This document shows positions 42,585-50,547 of a stretch of 64,000 nt of DNA, in pieces. Position 1 is the stretch's first letter. Each line of letters opens with the position of its first letter. Source of the stretch: Nitrososphaerota archaeon (lineage in GTDB: Archaea; Thermoproteota; Nitrososphaeria; Nitrososphaerales; Gagatemarchaeaceae). The position numbers were made by a program, and so were the translations under genes. The stretch is from assembly GCA_029785615.1 (NCBI GenBank), contig JAFLZH010000005.1:1-64000 (forward strand), in the 5' to 3' direction. The notes beneath the pieces were generated by a model. It was not told where the DNA came from and searched no databases. It was given only the letters and a program-made list of their open reading frames with translations.

Positions 42585-42591
42585 TTTTAAT
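42585..42591 (+). promoter_or_regulatory. TATA-like box for tRNA-Lys
   Basis: TTTTAAT lies about 30 nt before the first base of the tRNA-Lys gene. Confidence 0.5.
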
Positions 42592-42617
42592 TCCGGCCAA
42601 TCGGCCGCATCTTCGGT

Positions 42618-42733
42618 GGGCCCTTGGCTCAGCCAGGTTAGAGCGGCTGGCTCTTAGCTAGCTGTGGGAGTCACCAGCATGCCGTGGGAGGCGCTAAAGT
42701 CGCCCGCGAGTTCGAATCCCACAGGGCCCGCCA
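42618..42733 (+). tRNA. tRNA-Lys(CTT) with two introns and encoded CCA
   Basis: The acceptor stem GGGCCCT/AGGGCCC is perfect, the D stem is GCTC/GAGC, and the anticodon stem GCTGG/CCAGC encloses CT-CTT-A. The loop is interrupted after position 37 by 16 nt (42657-42672). The T stem GTGGG/CCCAC is interrupted by a second 22-nt insert (42689-42710) just before TTCGAAT, containing a small GGCG/CGCC hairpin. Removing both gives a normal cloverleaf. CCA is encoded at 42731-42733 after discriminator G. The exact boundary of the second intron is uncertain by a base or so because of a G run. Confidence 0.92.
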
Positions 42734-42840
42734 CCCCTTACGTCAGTCCATGATTCTGCCCGGTGGTTTCGCACGTTCCAAACCTGAGAATCGTCACGTT
42801 TCCTTATTAGCCCAACTTCGGGGCGCAAACTTTCAGAGAA

Positions 42841-44331
42841 TTGTCGCTCAAGACAGAGAGGACGGCCAAGTTCCCGTTCCCAAAACTGGACGCCGAGGCT
42901 AGGACTGGGAATTTCGAGGAAGTCCAGCTCCCCTACACCATGGAGCAGGCCATGGAGGAAGCCAGCCGGTGCGTCACCTGCGGGAATCCGGTATGCATGG
43001 ACGTGTGCCCGCTCCAGACGGACATCAGGGGCATGTGCGAAGCCGTGTCTAGGGGGGACTTGGCGACCGCCTACCGCAGGATACGGGAGACCAATCCTCT
43101 CCTGGGTACCACGGCCCGTTGCTGTCCTCAACTGGACAGCCTCTGTGAGACAGCCTGCGTCATTGGGACCAGAGGAGAACCTGTGGCTTCGGGGATGATA
43201 CAGCGCTTCGTTGCCGACTGGGAGAGGGCCGTGTCCAGGCAGCCCGACCCTGTCTCGAGGCCTCCTTCCGGCAAGAAAGTTGCGGTGGTCGGAGGGGGAC
43301 CCGCGGGGCTGGCCGCAGCGGAGCTGCTCACGAGGTTCGGCCATTCGGCGACCATCTACGACGAGCTCCCCCGCCTGGGAGGGACCGCTTGGTATGGGAT
43401 CCCGGACTACCACCTCCCCAAGGACGTCCTCCGCTACGAAGCTGCCAGGATAGTGGGGATGGGCGTGAATGCTAAGACAGGTACGAAGGTCGGGAGGGAT
43501 GTCAGGTTCGACGACCTCCGGGCGGACTACGACGCCGTGCTCATCGCCACGGGGGCCAAGGACGTGCCGAAGCCCGACACACCTGGGTCAGACCTGAAGG
43601 GGGTCTACGACGGGTACCAGTTCCTCGAAGACGTCTTTGCCGAAGGGGTCGACAGCTACCTCGAGCACCCGAGCTACGACCTCGGAAAGCGCGTCCTGGT
43701 CATAGGCGGAGGGAACAGCGCCCTGGACTGCGCCCGGGTCGCCCAGAGGCTGACGGGGGGCGAGGTCACGATTGTCTACCGGAGGACAGAGGCGGAGATG
43801 CCGGTCGACAAGATACTGGTCGAAGAGGGGAAGGAGGAGGGGCTCCGGCTTAGGCTCCTGCTCTCCCCGAAAGAGTACTCAGGGGAGGGAGGTAGGGTGA
43901 CCAAGGCGGCCATGTCGAAGATGAAGCTGGGTGAGGTCGACGCCTCCGGGAGGAGGAGCCCTGTACCCACCGGCGAGACAGTAGACCTCGAGTGCGACTC
44001 GGTCATCGTCGCCCTAGGCCGCGGCCCGAACTCGTTCATCGGAAAGCTGGCCGGCCTCAAGTCTGGCCGCAGGAACGGGATCGCAGTCGATGACCGTTCC
44101 ATGACCTCGCTCCCGGGCGTGTTCGCGGCGGGGGACGTGGTGACGGGAGAGAGCCTGGTCGTGGCAGCTATGGCCAAGGGGAGGGACGCAGGCCAGAGGA
44201 TTCACGAGTACCTGCTCGGGCTCGAGGCCAGGCACGTCTCTCTCTACGATTACTACTTCACAAGGCGGACCGCCGGGTGGTACTATCGCAAGATGATGGA
44301 TGGCAAGGACGAGGCCCCTCTCCCTGACTGA
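42841..44331 (+). CDS. GltD-like NAD(P)H oxidoreductase (glutamate synthase small-subunit type)
   Basis: This 496-aa protein has an N-terminal Fe-S domain (CVTCGNPVCMDVCP and CCPQLDSLCETAC), then FAD (VAVVGGGPAGLAAAE) and NADPH (VLVIGGGNSALDCAR) dinucleotide folds and GVFAAGDVVTGE. It could be the NADPH-oxidising subunit of glutamate synthase or a related NfnB/sulfide-dehydrogenase-type enzyme. No large subunit lies nearby, which argues for caution. The start is TTG about 35 nt after a CTTATTAG element, directly downstream of tRNA-Lys. Confidence 0.85.
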   Translation: MSLKTERTAKFPFPKLDAEARTGNFEEVQLPYTMEQAMEEASRCVTCGNPVCMDVCPLQTDIRGMCEAVSRGDLATAYRRIRETNPLLGTTARCCPQLDSLCETACVIGTRGEPVASGMIQRFVADWERAVSRQPDPVSRPPSGKKVAVVGGGPAGLAAAELLTRFGHSATIYDELPRLGGTAWYGIPDYHLPKDVLRYEAARIVGMGVNAKTGTKVGRDVRFDDLRADYDAVLIATGAKDVPKPDTPGSDLKGVYDGYQFLEDVFAEGVDSYLEHPSYDLGKRVLVIGGGNSALDCARVAQRLTGGEVTIVYRRTEAEMPVDKILVEEGKEEGLRLRLLLSPKEYSGEGGRVTKAAMSKMKLGEVDASGRRSPVPTGETVDLECDSVIVALGRGPNSFIGKLAGLKSGRRNGIAVDDRSMTSLPGVFAAGDVVTGESLVVAAMAKGRDAGQRIHEYLLGLEARHVSLYDYYFTRRTAGWYYRKMMDGKDEAPLPD

Positions 44332-44460
44332 TCCGGGTCCTCCCCCGGCAGCCCCTTCCCCCGGCCTCAGGATGCCGCGTGCAAAATTCGGCAATCGCTC
44401 AACTATGGCCCAAACTAAACATATTGTCCTCAGGCCTATATTGGAACTATGGGTGAATAG

Positions 44461-45024
44461 GTGTCGCGCGTGAAGTCAAGAGACGTCGCTGCCGCCGTCT
44501 TGATTCTTATCCCGTTCATCTTCCTCTTCGGTGTCCCGTTCTACAACGTCGTGAATCCCGAGTGGGGAGGCGTCCCATTCTTCTGGTGGTACCAGATGGT
44601 CTGGCTGGTCATATGCGGCGTCCTGTTCTTCGTGGCTGCCAACCTGCTGGGGAGGAAGTCCTGGCATGCTAGCCATCGACGGAATGGTCACCTTCCTGGC
44701 GCTCTTCGTGGTCTTCGTGTTCCTTGGTCTCTAGGGAGGCAGATGGAGGAGAGGGGACATGAACAACCTGGGCGAGTGGGCCTAGGCTGGGAGGCGGCTG
44801 GGGACCGTCCTGGTCTGATTCCTGGTGGGTGCAGACCTGTACACCGCGTACACATTCATCTCCGTGCCTTCCGGAGCCTACGCTGGCATATTCGGCGTTC
44901 CAGGAACGGGGGCGTTCTACTTCTTCGCTGTACCTTACGTCGCTCTAACGTTCGGCATTGCCATCGTGGTTATGCCGAAGCTACGGAAGGTCGCACACGA
45001 GAAGGGCTACGTAACGGCCGCTGA
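44461..45024 (+). CDS. DUF3311 small membrane protein, frame runs past its expected end
   Basis: The first 67 or so residues form two membrane helices (AAVLILIPFIFLFGVPFYNVV and WWYQMVWLVICGVLFFVAANLL), typical of DUF3311 proteins, which are about 70 aa and sit just upstream of SSS-family symporters. The frame should stop near the symporter ATG at 44666. Instead it continues to 187 aa with Arg/Gly-rich sequence that is plainly out-of-frame translation of the symporter. A TAG in another frame (44670-44672) suggests a one-base indel. The GTG start is about 23 nt after a CCTATATTGG box. Confidence 0.7.
   Translation: MSRVKSRDVAAAVLILIPFIFLFGVPFYNVVNPEWGGVPFFWWYQMVWLVICGVLFFVAANLLGRKSWHASHRRNGHLPGALRGLRVPWSLGRQMEERGHEQPGRVGLGWEAAGDRPGLIPGGCRPVHRVHIHLRAFRSLRWHIRRSRNGGVLLLRCTLRRSNVRHCHRGYAEATEGRTREGLRNGR
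44666..44824 (+). pseudogene. 5' part of SSS symporter with three in-frame stop codons
   Basis: From ATG 44666 the frame encodes a first membrane helix (MLAIDGMVTFLALFVVFVFLGL). It then continues as GGRWRRGDMNNLGEWA and AGRRLGTVLV, the expected family sequence, into the 459-aa downstream ORF. The frame is preserved, but TAG at 44732, TAG at 44783 and TGA at 44816 interrupt it. From the family pattern, the second falls where Leu and the third where Trp is expected, so each fits a point mutation. Confidence 0.75.
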
Positions 45025-46204
45025 CTTCGTGAAGGGGACCTTCAACAGCAGGACTTTGGCCATGTTGGTGGCAATCGTCGGGATAATCGCAGAGCTTCCT
45101 TACATCGCGCTGCAGATAGTGGGGATGCAGGCTGTCATCATCGCCATGATTCACGGCATGGGCGACGTGACCACCATCTCCGAGCTCGCCCTGATCGTCG
45201 CTTTTATCGTCCTGGCCGCCTTCACATATGCCAGCGGCCTCCGCGGCGCGACACTGAAAGCAGTTATGAAAGACATCCTCATCTTCTTGGGGATTATCGG
45301 GGTCCTGGCTGTCGTAGTCTCGTCAGGAGGCTTCAGTAGCGCCTTCTCCGCAGCAGCAAGTTCGAAGGCTGTGCTGCCGACCCTGCCGGTAACGCTCACT
45401 AATACATACTGGAGCACCTTCCTCGTGAGCGCCCTAGCGCTGTACCTCTATCCGCACGCTGTAAACGGCGTTCTCAGAGCCCAGGACTCCGAGAAGCTCC
45501 GCAAGAGCACCTCGCTCCTGCCATTCTATGGCCTCGGGCTCGGGGCGCTAGCGATGTTCGGCGTCCTAGCATATGGCAACAGCGGGGCGCTGTCGTTCCT
45601 GCACCAGTATCCGGCAGCCTCCCAAGGAATCCTGGTCGTCCCGGCCATGATCCTTAGCACCCTGCCTTCTTGGTTTGCCGGGGTTGCCCTCCTGGGGATA
45701 TTCATCGGCGGGCTCGTCCCAGCCGCGATCATGGCCATCGCCCAGGCTAATCTGCTGACCAGGAACATAGTGAGGGAGTTCAGGCCGAACATGACTTCTC
45801 GGGGCGAGACACAGCTCTCGAAGTGGGTCTCAGTCGCCTTCAAGTTCATCGCCCTCGGCTTCGTGTTCGTAGTGGCCACCACCTATGCCACACAACTGCA
45901 GCTCTTCGGCGGCATCATGATCGTCCAAACGCTTCCGGCTGTCTTCATCGGTCTCTTCACCACACGGATGAACAAGCATTCTCTTATCACCGGCCTCCTC
46001 GTGGGCGAGGCAGTCGGCGTGTGCCTGATGGAGCTGAAGAACAACTTCTCAATCTGGCACTATTCGACTTACGCCCTGCCTTCTCCTCTGGGGGTTCTCT
46101 ACATCGGCCTGGTCGCCCTTGCAATCAACCTGGCCATCGTGTTCGCGTGGAGCCTCGTGTTGCCGCCAAAGCGCACGGCAGCGGCGCCAGCGGTTCCAGC
46201 ATAG
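44825..46204 (+). CDS. SSS-family sodium:solute symporter, N-terminally interrupted
   Basis: This 459-aa multi-pass membrane protein belongs to the solute:sodium symporter family, with about 12 hydrophobic segments. It opens with the substrate/ion-site helix VGADLYTAYTFISVPSGAYAG, later [40 protein letters not shown] and YLYPHAVNGVLRAQDSEKLRKS. The GTG start is within what should be transmembrane region 2, because the preceding 159 nt carry three stop codons in the same frame. Downstream of the stops the gene is intact to its end. The transport substrate is unknown; organic acids or amino acids are typical. It may be a recent pseudogene. Confidence 0.85.
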   Translation: MGADLYTAYTFISVPSGAYAGIFGVPGTGAFYFFAVPYVALTFGIAIVVMPKLRKVAHEKGYVTAADFVKGTFNSRTLAMLVAIVGIIAELPYIALQIVGMQAVIIAMIHGMGDVTTISELALIVAFIVLAAFTYASGLRGATLKAVMKDILIFLGIIGVLAVVVSSGGFSSAFSAAASSKAVLPTLPVTLTNTYWSTFLVSALALYLYPHAVNGVLRAQDSEKLRKSTSLLPFYGLGLGALAMFGVLAYGNSGALSFLHQYPAASQGILVVPAMILSTLPSWFAGVALLGIFIGGLVPAAIMAIAQANLLTRNIVREFRPNMTSRGETQLSKWVSVAFKFIALGFVFVVATTYATQLQLFGGIMIVQTLPAVFIGLFTTRMNKHSLITGLLVGEAVGVCLMELKNNFSIWHYSTYALPSPLGVLYIGLVALAINLAIVFAWSLVLPPKRTAAAPAVPA

Positions 46205-46237
46205 TCCTAAGTACGACCCTTCTCTGATTCGCAGGGA

Positions 46238-47257
46238 TTGAAAGCGGCAAGATACCACAGCCCAGGGGGGCCTGAGGCGCTCAAGCTCGAGGGAGCCCCG
46301 GACCCTGAGCCTGGTCCGGGCGAGGCGCTGATCAGAGTATTGGCCTGCGGCGTCAACAGAATCGATGTCTGGGCCAGGAGCGGGAGGTACAAGACGCCCC
46401 TTCCACACATCCTGGGGGCCGACATCGCCGGAGAGGTCGTCTCCATTGGCCTGGGCACCAAGGAGGTCGAGCCAGGGGCAAGGGTCTTGGTTTACCCGGT
46501 CCTTACAGACGGCACCTGTGTCTACTGCCGCCTGGGCAAGCCGAACCTCTGCCTGGCCAGGGGGTTCGTCGGGATCGCGACCGACGGGGGGTACGCAGAG
46601 CTGGTGAAGGTCCCTGCCACGAACCTCCTCCCTCTGGGAGACCTCGAGCCGAAGGCTGCAGCGGCCCTCCCGGTCAACTTCGGGACCGCCTGGAACGGCC
46701 TCGTGACAAAGGCCAACGTAGGCGAGGGGGACACGGTCTTGGTCTGGGGGGCCGCAGGTGGGCTCGGCCACGCTGCGGTCCAGGTCGCCAAGCACCTCGG
46801 TGCCAGGGTCATCGCAGCAGTGGGGGATGAGAAGAAGAGGCAGTTCGTGGAGTCTCTGGGCGCAGATGCGGTGGTGGACTCGAGGTCTCACGACTTCGTT
46901 GAGCGGGTCCGCTCGCTAACCGACGGGTTCGGGGCTTCTGTCGTATTCGACCACGTAGGGGGGGACACTTGGCCAACCAGCTTCGATTGCCTTGCCAGAG
47001 GAGGGAGGATGCTGACACTCGGCCTCACTTCAGGGGCGAAGTCCGAGGTCGACGTCCGCAAGGTGTACCAGGAAGAGCTGAAGCTGATGGGCGTCTACGG
47101 TCAGTCCAAAGAGGATATCAGGAGCGTCATGGAGCTGACGTCCGCAGGCAGGCTCAAGCCCTTCATCTACAGGGAGCTCCCTCTCAGGGCGGCAAAGGAA
47201 GCCCACGAGATCGTCGAGTCCCGTGAAGTGCAGGGTAAGATCCTCCTGACGCCCTGA
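46238..47257 (+). CDS. Zinc-type alcohol dehydrogenase / quinone reductase family
   Basis: This 339-aa medium-chain dehydrogenase has the GroES-like start GGPEALKLEGAPDPEPGPGEALIRVLACGVNRIDVWARSG, HILGADIAGEV, the NADP-binding VWGAAGGLGHAAVQVAKHLGA and DHVGGDTWPTSF. The catalytic zinc Cys is replaced by Asn (CGVNRID), as in quinone or enoyl reductases. A structural zinc loop survives only in part (TCVYCRLGKPNLC). A CoA-linked enoyl reductase or quinone reductase is the likely class. The start is TTG. Confidence 0.82.
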   Translation: MKAARYHSPGGPEALKLEGAPDPEPGPGEALIRVLACGVNRIDVWARSGRYKTPLPHILGADIAGEVVSIGLGTKEVEPGARVLVYPVLTDGTCVYCRLGKPNLCLARGFVGIATDGGYAELVKVPATNLLPLGDLEPKAAAALPVNFGTAWNGLVTKANVGEGDTVLVWGAAGGLGHAAVQVAKHLGARVIAAVGDEKKRQFVESLGADAVVDSRSHDFVERVRSLTDGFGASVVFDHVGGDTWPTSFDCLARGGRMLTLGLTSGAKSEVDVRKVYQEELKLMGVYGQSKEDIRSVMELTSAGRLKPFIYRELPLRAAKEAHEIVESREVQGKILLTP

Positions 47258-47311
47258 GCCAAGTCAAGATTTCGCTTCATTTATAGGCCGAGCCAGGCCG
47301 ACTCCAGCACG

Positions 47312-47824
47312 TTGTACACCAGCACAGTGGTCGACGACGAGGCCCACGCCATGACAATCATGAGGGGGATGGAAGAGGCGTGGGGGCGCAAGGACGAGTC
47401 GTATTTCATCGAAGTCCTCAGGAACGAGCCGAGCCTGGTCCTCCGTGTCCACGCCGTCTGCATCTTGGCGGAGGTCGGAGGGGAGGGGTCTGTCCCAGCC
47501 CTGGCGGACGTCTTGCTCCATGATCCAGACCCCTTGGTCCGCCATGAGGCGGCTTTCTCCCTTGGCCAAATCGGGCTCTCGGAGGGGAACAAAGCGCTGG
47601 CCAAGGCGGTCATCGAAGACAAGGATCCAATCGTCCGGCACGAGTCGGCGGCAGCCCTGGGCTCAGTCGGGAGCGCAGATTCGGAGGATGTCCTCGTAAA
47701 GGCAGAGTCCGACTCGGACGAGATGGTCAGGAACTCGGCGAAGGCTTCGCTCTTCAACATACGGTTCCTGAGACAGTACGCCTCTGCCGGCGCGACGGCC
47801 AGGGAAAGGGCGCCTAGGCCCTAG
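47312..47824 (+). CDS. HEAT-repeat (PBS lyase-type) protein
   Basis: This 170-aa protein is composed of about four HEAT-like repeats, including LRVHAVCILAEVGGEGSVPALADVLLHDPDPLVRHEAAFSLGQIG and a second unit DPIVRHESAAALGSVGS. Related proteins include phycobilisome lyases and deoxyhypusine hydroxylase; the His-Glu iron motifs of the hydroxylase are only partly suggested by RHEAA and RHESA. The TTG start is 27-29 nt after a CATTTATAGG box. The function is unassigned, possibly a binding scaffold or eIF5A modification. Confidence 0.75.
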   Translation: MYTSTVVDDEAHAMTIMRGMEEAWGRKDESYFIEVLRNEPSLVLRVHAVCILAEVGGEGSVPALADVLLHDPDPLVRHEAAFSLGQIGLSEGNKALAKAVIEDKDPIVRHESAAALGSVGSADSEDVLVKAESDSDEMVRNSAKASLFNIRFLRQYASAGATARERAPRP

Positions 47825-47847
47825 CCTCTAACCCTTAAGTCAGGGAA

Positions 47848-48615
47848 ATGGACTCGTCGGGCCGCTTGAGGCTAGAGGGCAAGAGGGCCCTTGTCACCGG
47901 CTCCTCGCAGGGGATAGGCGCGGAGGTGGCCAGGCTCTTCGCGAGGGAAGGGGCGACTGTGGCAGTCAACCACCGTGGAGGCCCTCCTCACCGGGAGGCC
48001 GTGCTCAGAACCATCGAAGGCGCCGGGGGGAATGCCTTCGTTGTCCATGCGGACGTCTCAGACAGTTCCAGCGTAGACGCGATGTTCGAGGAAGTAAGAA
48101 GAAAGTTGGGGGGGCTGGACATCTTGGTCAATGCCGCGGGCTTGGCAGACCCAAAGCTCTGGAACCTCCGTCTGGAAGACACCACCCTTGAGATGTGGAA
48201 GCGGGTCTTCGCCGTCGATACGTTCGGAACCTTCCTCTGCGTCCGAGGGGCAGTCAGGCTGATGAAGCAGGGCTCCTCCATCGTCAACGTAGCTTCGATA
48301 CCAGCCCTTGTGGGGGATACCGACGGTCTGATCTACGCCTCAGCCAAGGGGGCTGTCGTCTCCATGACCAAGATGCTGGCGAAGATGCTCGCCCCTAAGG
48401 TCAGAGTGAACTGCATGGCCTTCGGGTCGATTGAGACTGCCTGGGTAGAGTGGCTTGGCAGGGAACAAAGGCGCTCCTACGTCGGCGCCATCCCCATGGG
48501 CAGGTTCGGAAAGCCGTCGGAGGCCGCCAGCCTCGCGCTCTTCCTAGCCAGCGAAGAGTCCAGTTTCATCACAGGGCAGGTCGTGTCGCTCGATGGTGGA
48601 GAAGCGGCCCGCTAG
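47848..48615 (+). CDS. Short-chain dehydrogenase/reductase
   Basis: This 255-aa NAD(P)-dependent SDR has the cofactor motif VTGSSQGIGAEVARLF, LVNAAG, the catalytic Ser in VNVASI and Tyr/Lys in IYASAKGAV, and the C-terminal TGQVVSLDGG. The best match in type is the FabG-like group, with a possible 3-oxoacyl or hydroxy-acid substrate. It overlaps the convergent small gene by 4 nt. Confidence 0.88.
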   Translation: MDSSGRLRLEGKRALVTGSSQGIGAEVARLFAREGATVAVNHRGGPPHREAVLRTIEGAGGNAFVVHADVSDSSSVDAMFEEVRRKLGGLDILVNAAGLADPKLWNLRLEDTTLEMWKRVFAVDTFGTFLCVRGAVRLMKQGSSIVNVASIPALVGDTDGLIYASAKGAVVSMTKMLAKMLAPKVRVNCMAFGSIETAWVEWLGREQRRSYVGAIPMGRFGKPSEAASLALFLASEESSFITGQVVSLDGGEAAR

Positions 48616-48824
48616 GCCCCGGCTGCGCGATAGAGCCCGCCTGCTTTCTCAAGCTTCGCCAATGCGGCTTCCACGCTGTCCGTCTCGCCGACCACCCTGT
48701 TCTCGATCGCCTTCTCCCAAAGGCCGATGAACGTCTCCAGGCCCTCTTTCACCTGGCCGTCCTTTCGGGCCTTGGTCCTTTCTAGCTGCCGCAGGTAGTC
48801 GCGGACGCTGGCGCCTTCGCTCAC
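48612..48824 (-). CDS. Small helical hypothetical protein downstream of mvaD-like gene
   Basis: This 70-aa, charged, helical protein (VRDYLRQLERTKARKDGQVKEGLETFIGLWEKAIENRVV) has no recognised family. Its start overlaps the stop of the decarboxylase-like gene by 4 nt, so it is probably a translationally coupled partner. Its stop overlaps the convergent SDR stop. Confidence 0.62.
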   Translation of the reverse strand: MSEGASVRDYLRQLERTKARKDGQVKEGLETFIGLWEKAIENRVVGETDSVEAALAKLEKAGGLYRAAGA

Positions 48825-49771
48825 AGGATCCTCGCCTCGCCGCCGACTCCGGAGAGGTAAGACCTGTAGCCGAGCTTCTCCATGGCATTCAGCACCTTGT
48901 TCTGATGCTTCTCGTCGGTGTTGACGAAGACCGACGGCCCGGTCTGCATCGAGTAGTACGCCTTCACCCCGTCTCCCCGTAGATCCCTCACCTTTCGGAT
49001 GATCCTGATCGAGTCCTCGGTCATTATGACCAGACCGCTGTCACCGGTCATGGTCAGACTGTGGAGCTCGAGCGTGTCCCGTTCCGCCAGCCTGCCCACA
49101 GCATCCAGGTCGTTCCCTCGGATGGCCCTCTCCATCTCGTCACACCGCTTCTGCGCGGACTCAACCCTTGCCTGAAAGAAGGGGGACGTGAGAACCTCCC
49201 GATGCGCATCTTCGGTCCTTATCCTGGACGGCAGTGGCACGACCACCATGCGAAGGTCCATCGCCTTGGCGTCGGCGAACCTCTCAGCGTAGGTGCTTTC
49301 GTCATCCTTCCCAGCATACAGCCTCGAAAAGCCGCCTACCAGAGACCTGGAGGCAGAGGCTGCGAAGAGCCGAGCCGTCCTGGACAGCCTGGGAAGGTCG
49401 GTGGACTCCCCCGAGAGCAGCCTGTGGGTCAGGAGGGTCAGCGCCGCGCCTGCGGAAGACGAGTAACCTATCCCCTTCGCCTTTCCCGTGGGGACGTTCC
49501 GACTGTCAATCCTGAAGTCGGTCGCCTTCTTTGAGGGGTCAATCCTGGAGACGACGCCCTGGAGCCGCGCGTTGGCAGAGTCGTTCTGTTTCCCTCCTAT
49601 GAACACGCCTCCCTTCTCGGAGTCTGTGATAGAGGCCTCGGTCTTCATGCAGGTCGTGTTGACTGAGATGCTGTCGTGGTAGGGGAGCCTCAACTTCCAG
49701 TCCTTGAGGCCGTGGTACTTCACCAGCGCCTGCATGGTGAACGCTTCAGCCCTGAATCTCGCCAACGTCAC
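48821..49771 (-). CDS. GHMP-family mevalonate decarboxylase-like protein
   Basis: This 316-aa protein has the GHMP fold in its diphosphomevalonate decarboxylase branch: MQALVKYHGLKDWKLRLPYHDSISVNTT (compare KYWGK), IGYSSSAGAALTLL for phosphate binding, and ASRSLVGGFSRL. In classical enzymes a catalytic Asp lies in YTFDAGPN near the C terminus; here the equivalent reads YYSMQTGPSVFV, with Gln at that position by my alignment. The reaction may therefore differ, for example a kinase-only or non-classical mevalonate step. It forms a unit with DUF371 upstream and a 70-aa gene downstream. Confidence 0.8.
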   Translation of the reverse strand: MTLARFRAEAFTMQALVKYHGLKDWKLRLPYHDSISVNTTCMKTEASITDSEKGGVFIGGKQNDSANARLQGVVSRIDPSKKATDFRIDSRNVPTGKAKGIGYSSSAGAALTLLTHRLLSGESTDLPRLSRTARLFAASASRSLVGGFSRLYAGKDDESTYAERFADAKAMDLRMVVVPLPSRIRTEDAHREVLTSPFFQARVESAQKRCDEMERAIRGNDLDAVGRLAERDTLELHSLTMTGDSGLVIMTEDSIRIIRKVRDLRGDGVKAYYSMQTGPSVFVNTDEKHQNKVLNAMEKLGYRSYLSGVGGEARIL

Positions 49772-50232
49772 CCCACCTCTATCTCGAGCACCCCTGTCGC
49801 CGCGGGGCTCGTAAGCAGCCTGACCATGTCCCTGGGGATGTCCTTCGCGGCCGCGCTCGCCCCCACGGCCAGCGTCCTATCGCTGACGAATTCGCTCTTC
49901 CTGATCACGATATCGTGGGGGTGGGACAGCTTGAGCCTGACGTCCCCCCGAGCCACAGTTTGGAACGTGCGGTCGCCAACGCTGATCCTGATTGTGACCT
50001 TCGCCCCCGACTTCCGTAGCCCCTCTTTAACAGCCGGGTTGATCCCGAAACACCCTTTGTCCGCCCTGACGCCTATGATGCAGTCACCGTTCTCGGTCAG
50101 GTGCTCTTCGGTGGTGACCTCCATGGTCGTCGCATGGGTGGACCTCACCATCGGGTGCCCCCGGAAGCTCACTTCCTCCCTGGCAAGTCTACCTTTCTGC
50201 GCCGATGAACCTTCTCTGCCGGTGGTCAACAT
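49768..50232 (-). CDS. DUF371 archaeal protein
   Basis: This 154-aa protein is of the archaeal DUF371/COG2090 family, recognised by SFRGHPMVRSTHATTMEVTTEEHLTENGDCIIGVRADKG. The function is unknown. A CTATAAAG box near 50262 is about 30 nt upstream. The stop overlaps the mevalonate-decarboxylase-like start by 4 nt, so the two are coupled; that may hint at a link with isoprenoid metabolism but is not evidence of function. Confidence 0.85.
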   Translation of the reverse strand: MLTTGREGSSAQKGRLAREEVSFRGHPMVRSTHATTMEVTTEEHLTENGDCIIGVRADKGCFGINPAVKEGLRKSGAKVTIRISVGDRTFQTVARGDVRLKLSHPHDIVIRKSEFVSDRTLAVGASAAAKDIPRDMVRLLTSPAATGVLEIEVG

Positions 50233-50295
50233 CGTGGCTCCGGCCCGCTGGCAACGTCTTTATAGTTTCGAGGCCCCGCTGGCCCGGAACGCCCA

Positions 50296-50547
50296 TTGAC
50301 CACGGAGTATGAGCAGTTACTCGCTAAGATGCTGGACGAAAAGAGGGCCAAGCTGGCCGAGCTGACGGGGAAGAAAGGGGCCGAGAAGGAGTCGGCGTTA
50401 CTGGCATCTGACATCAGATTTCTGGAAGTCGAGCTACAGCGGTATCAGCAGGGGATGGCGCTATTCAGGACGAAGAACCTCCCGCGGGTGGGCCGGTGGG
50501 GGACACCCGAGGCAGCGGAACACAAAGAAGAAGCGCAACGGGCTTGA
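50296..50547 (+). CDS. Small coiled-coil protein
   Basis: This 83-aa, strongly helical protein has YEQLLAKMLDEKRAKLAELTGKKGAEKESALLASDIRFLEVELQRYQQGM. Heptads suggest a coiled-coil hairpin. No family is recognised. The TTG start lies about 34 nt after the AT-rich element shared with divergent DUF371. The stop overlaps the TTG of the next gene as TTGA. Confidence 0.6.
   Translation: MTTEYEQLLAKMLDEKRAKLAELTGKKGAEKESALLASDIRFLEVELQRYQQGMALFRTKNLPRVGRWGTPEAAEHKEEAQRA

Noticed and set aside
44732-44818. Stop codons in the symporter read as pyrrolysine, selenocysteine or a reassigned code
   Set aside because: TAG and TGA both end many intact genes in this window, two different stops are involved, and no SECIS-like or Pyl gene was seen. 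Point mutation or local readthrough is simpler.
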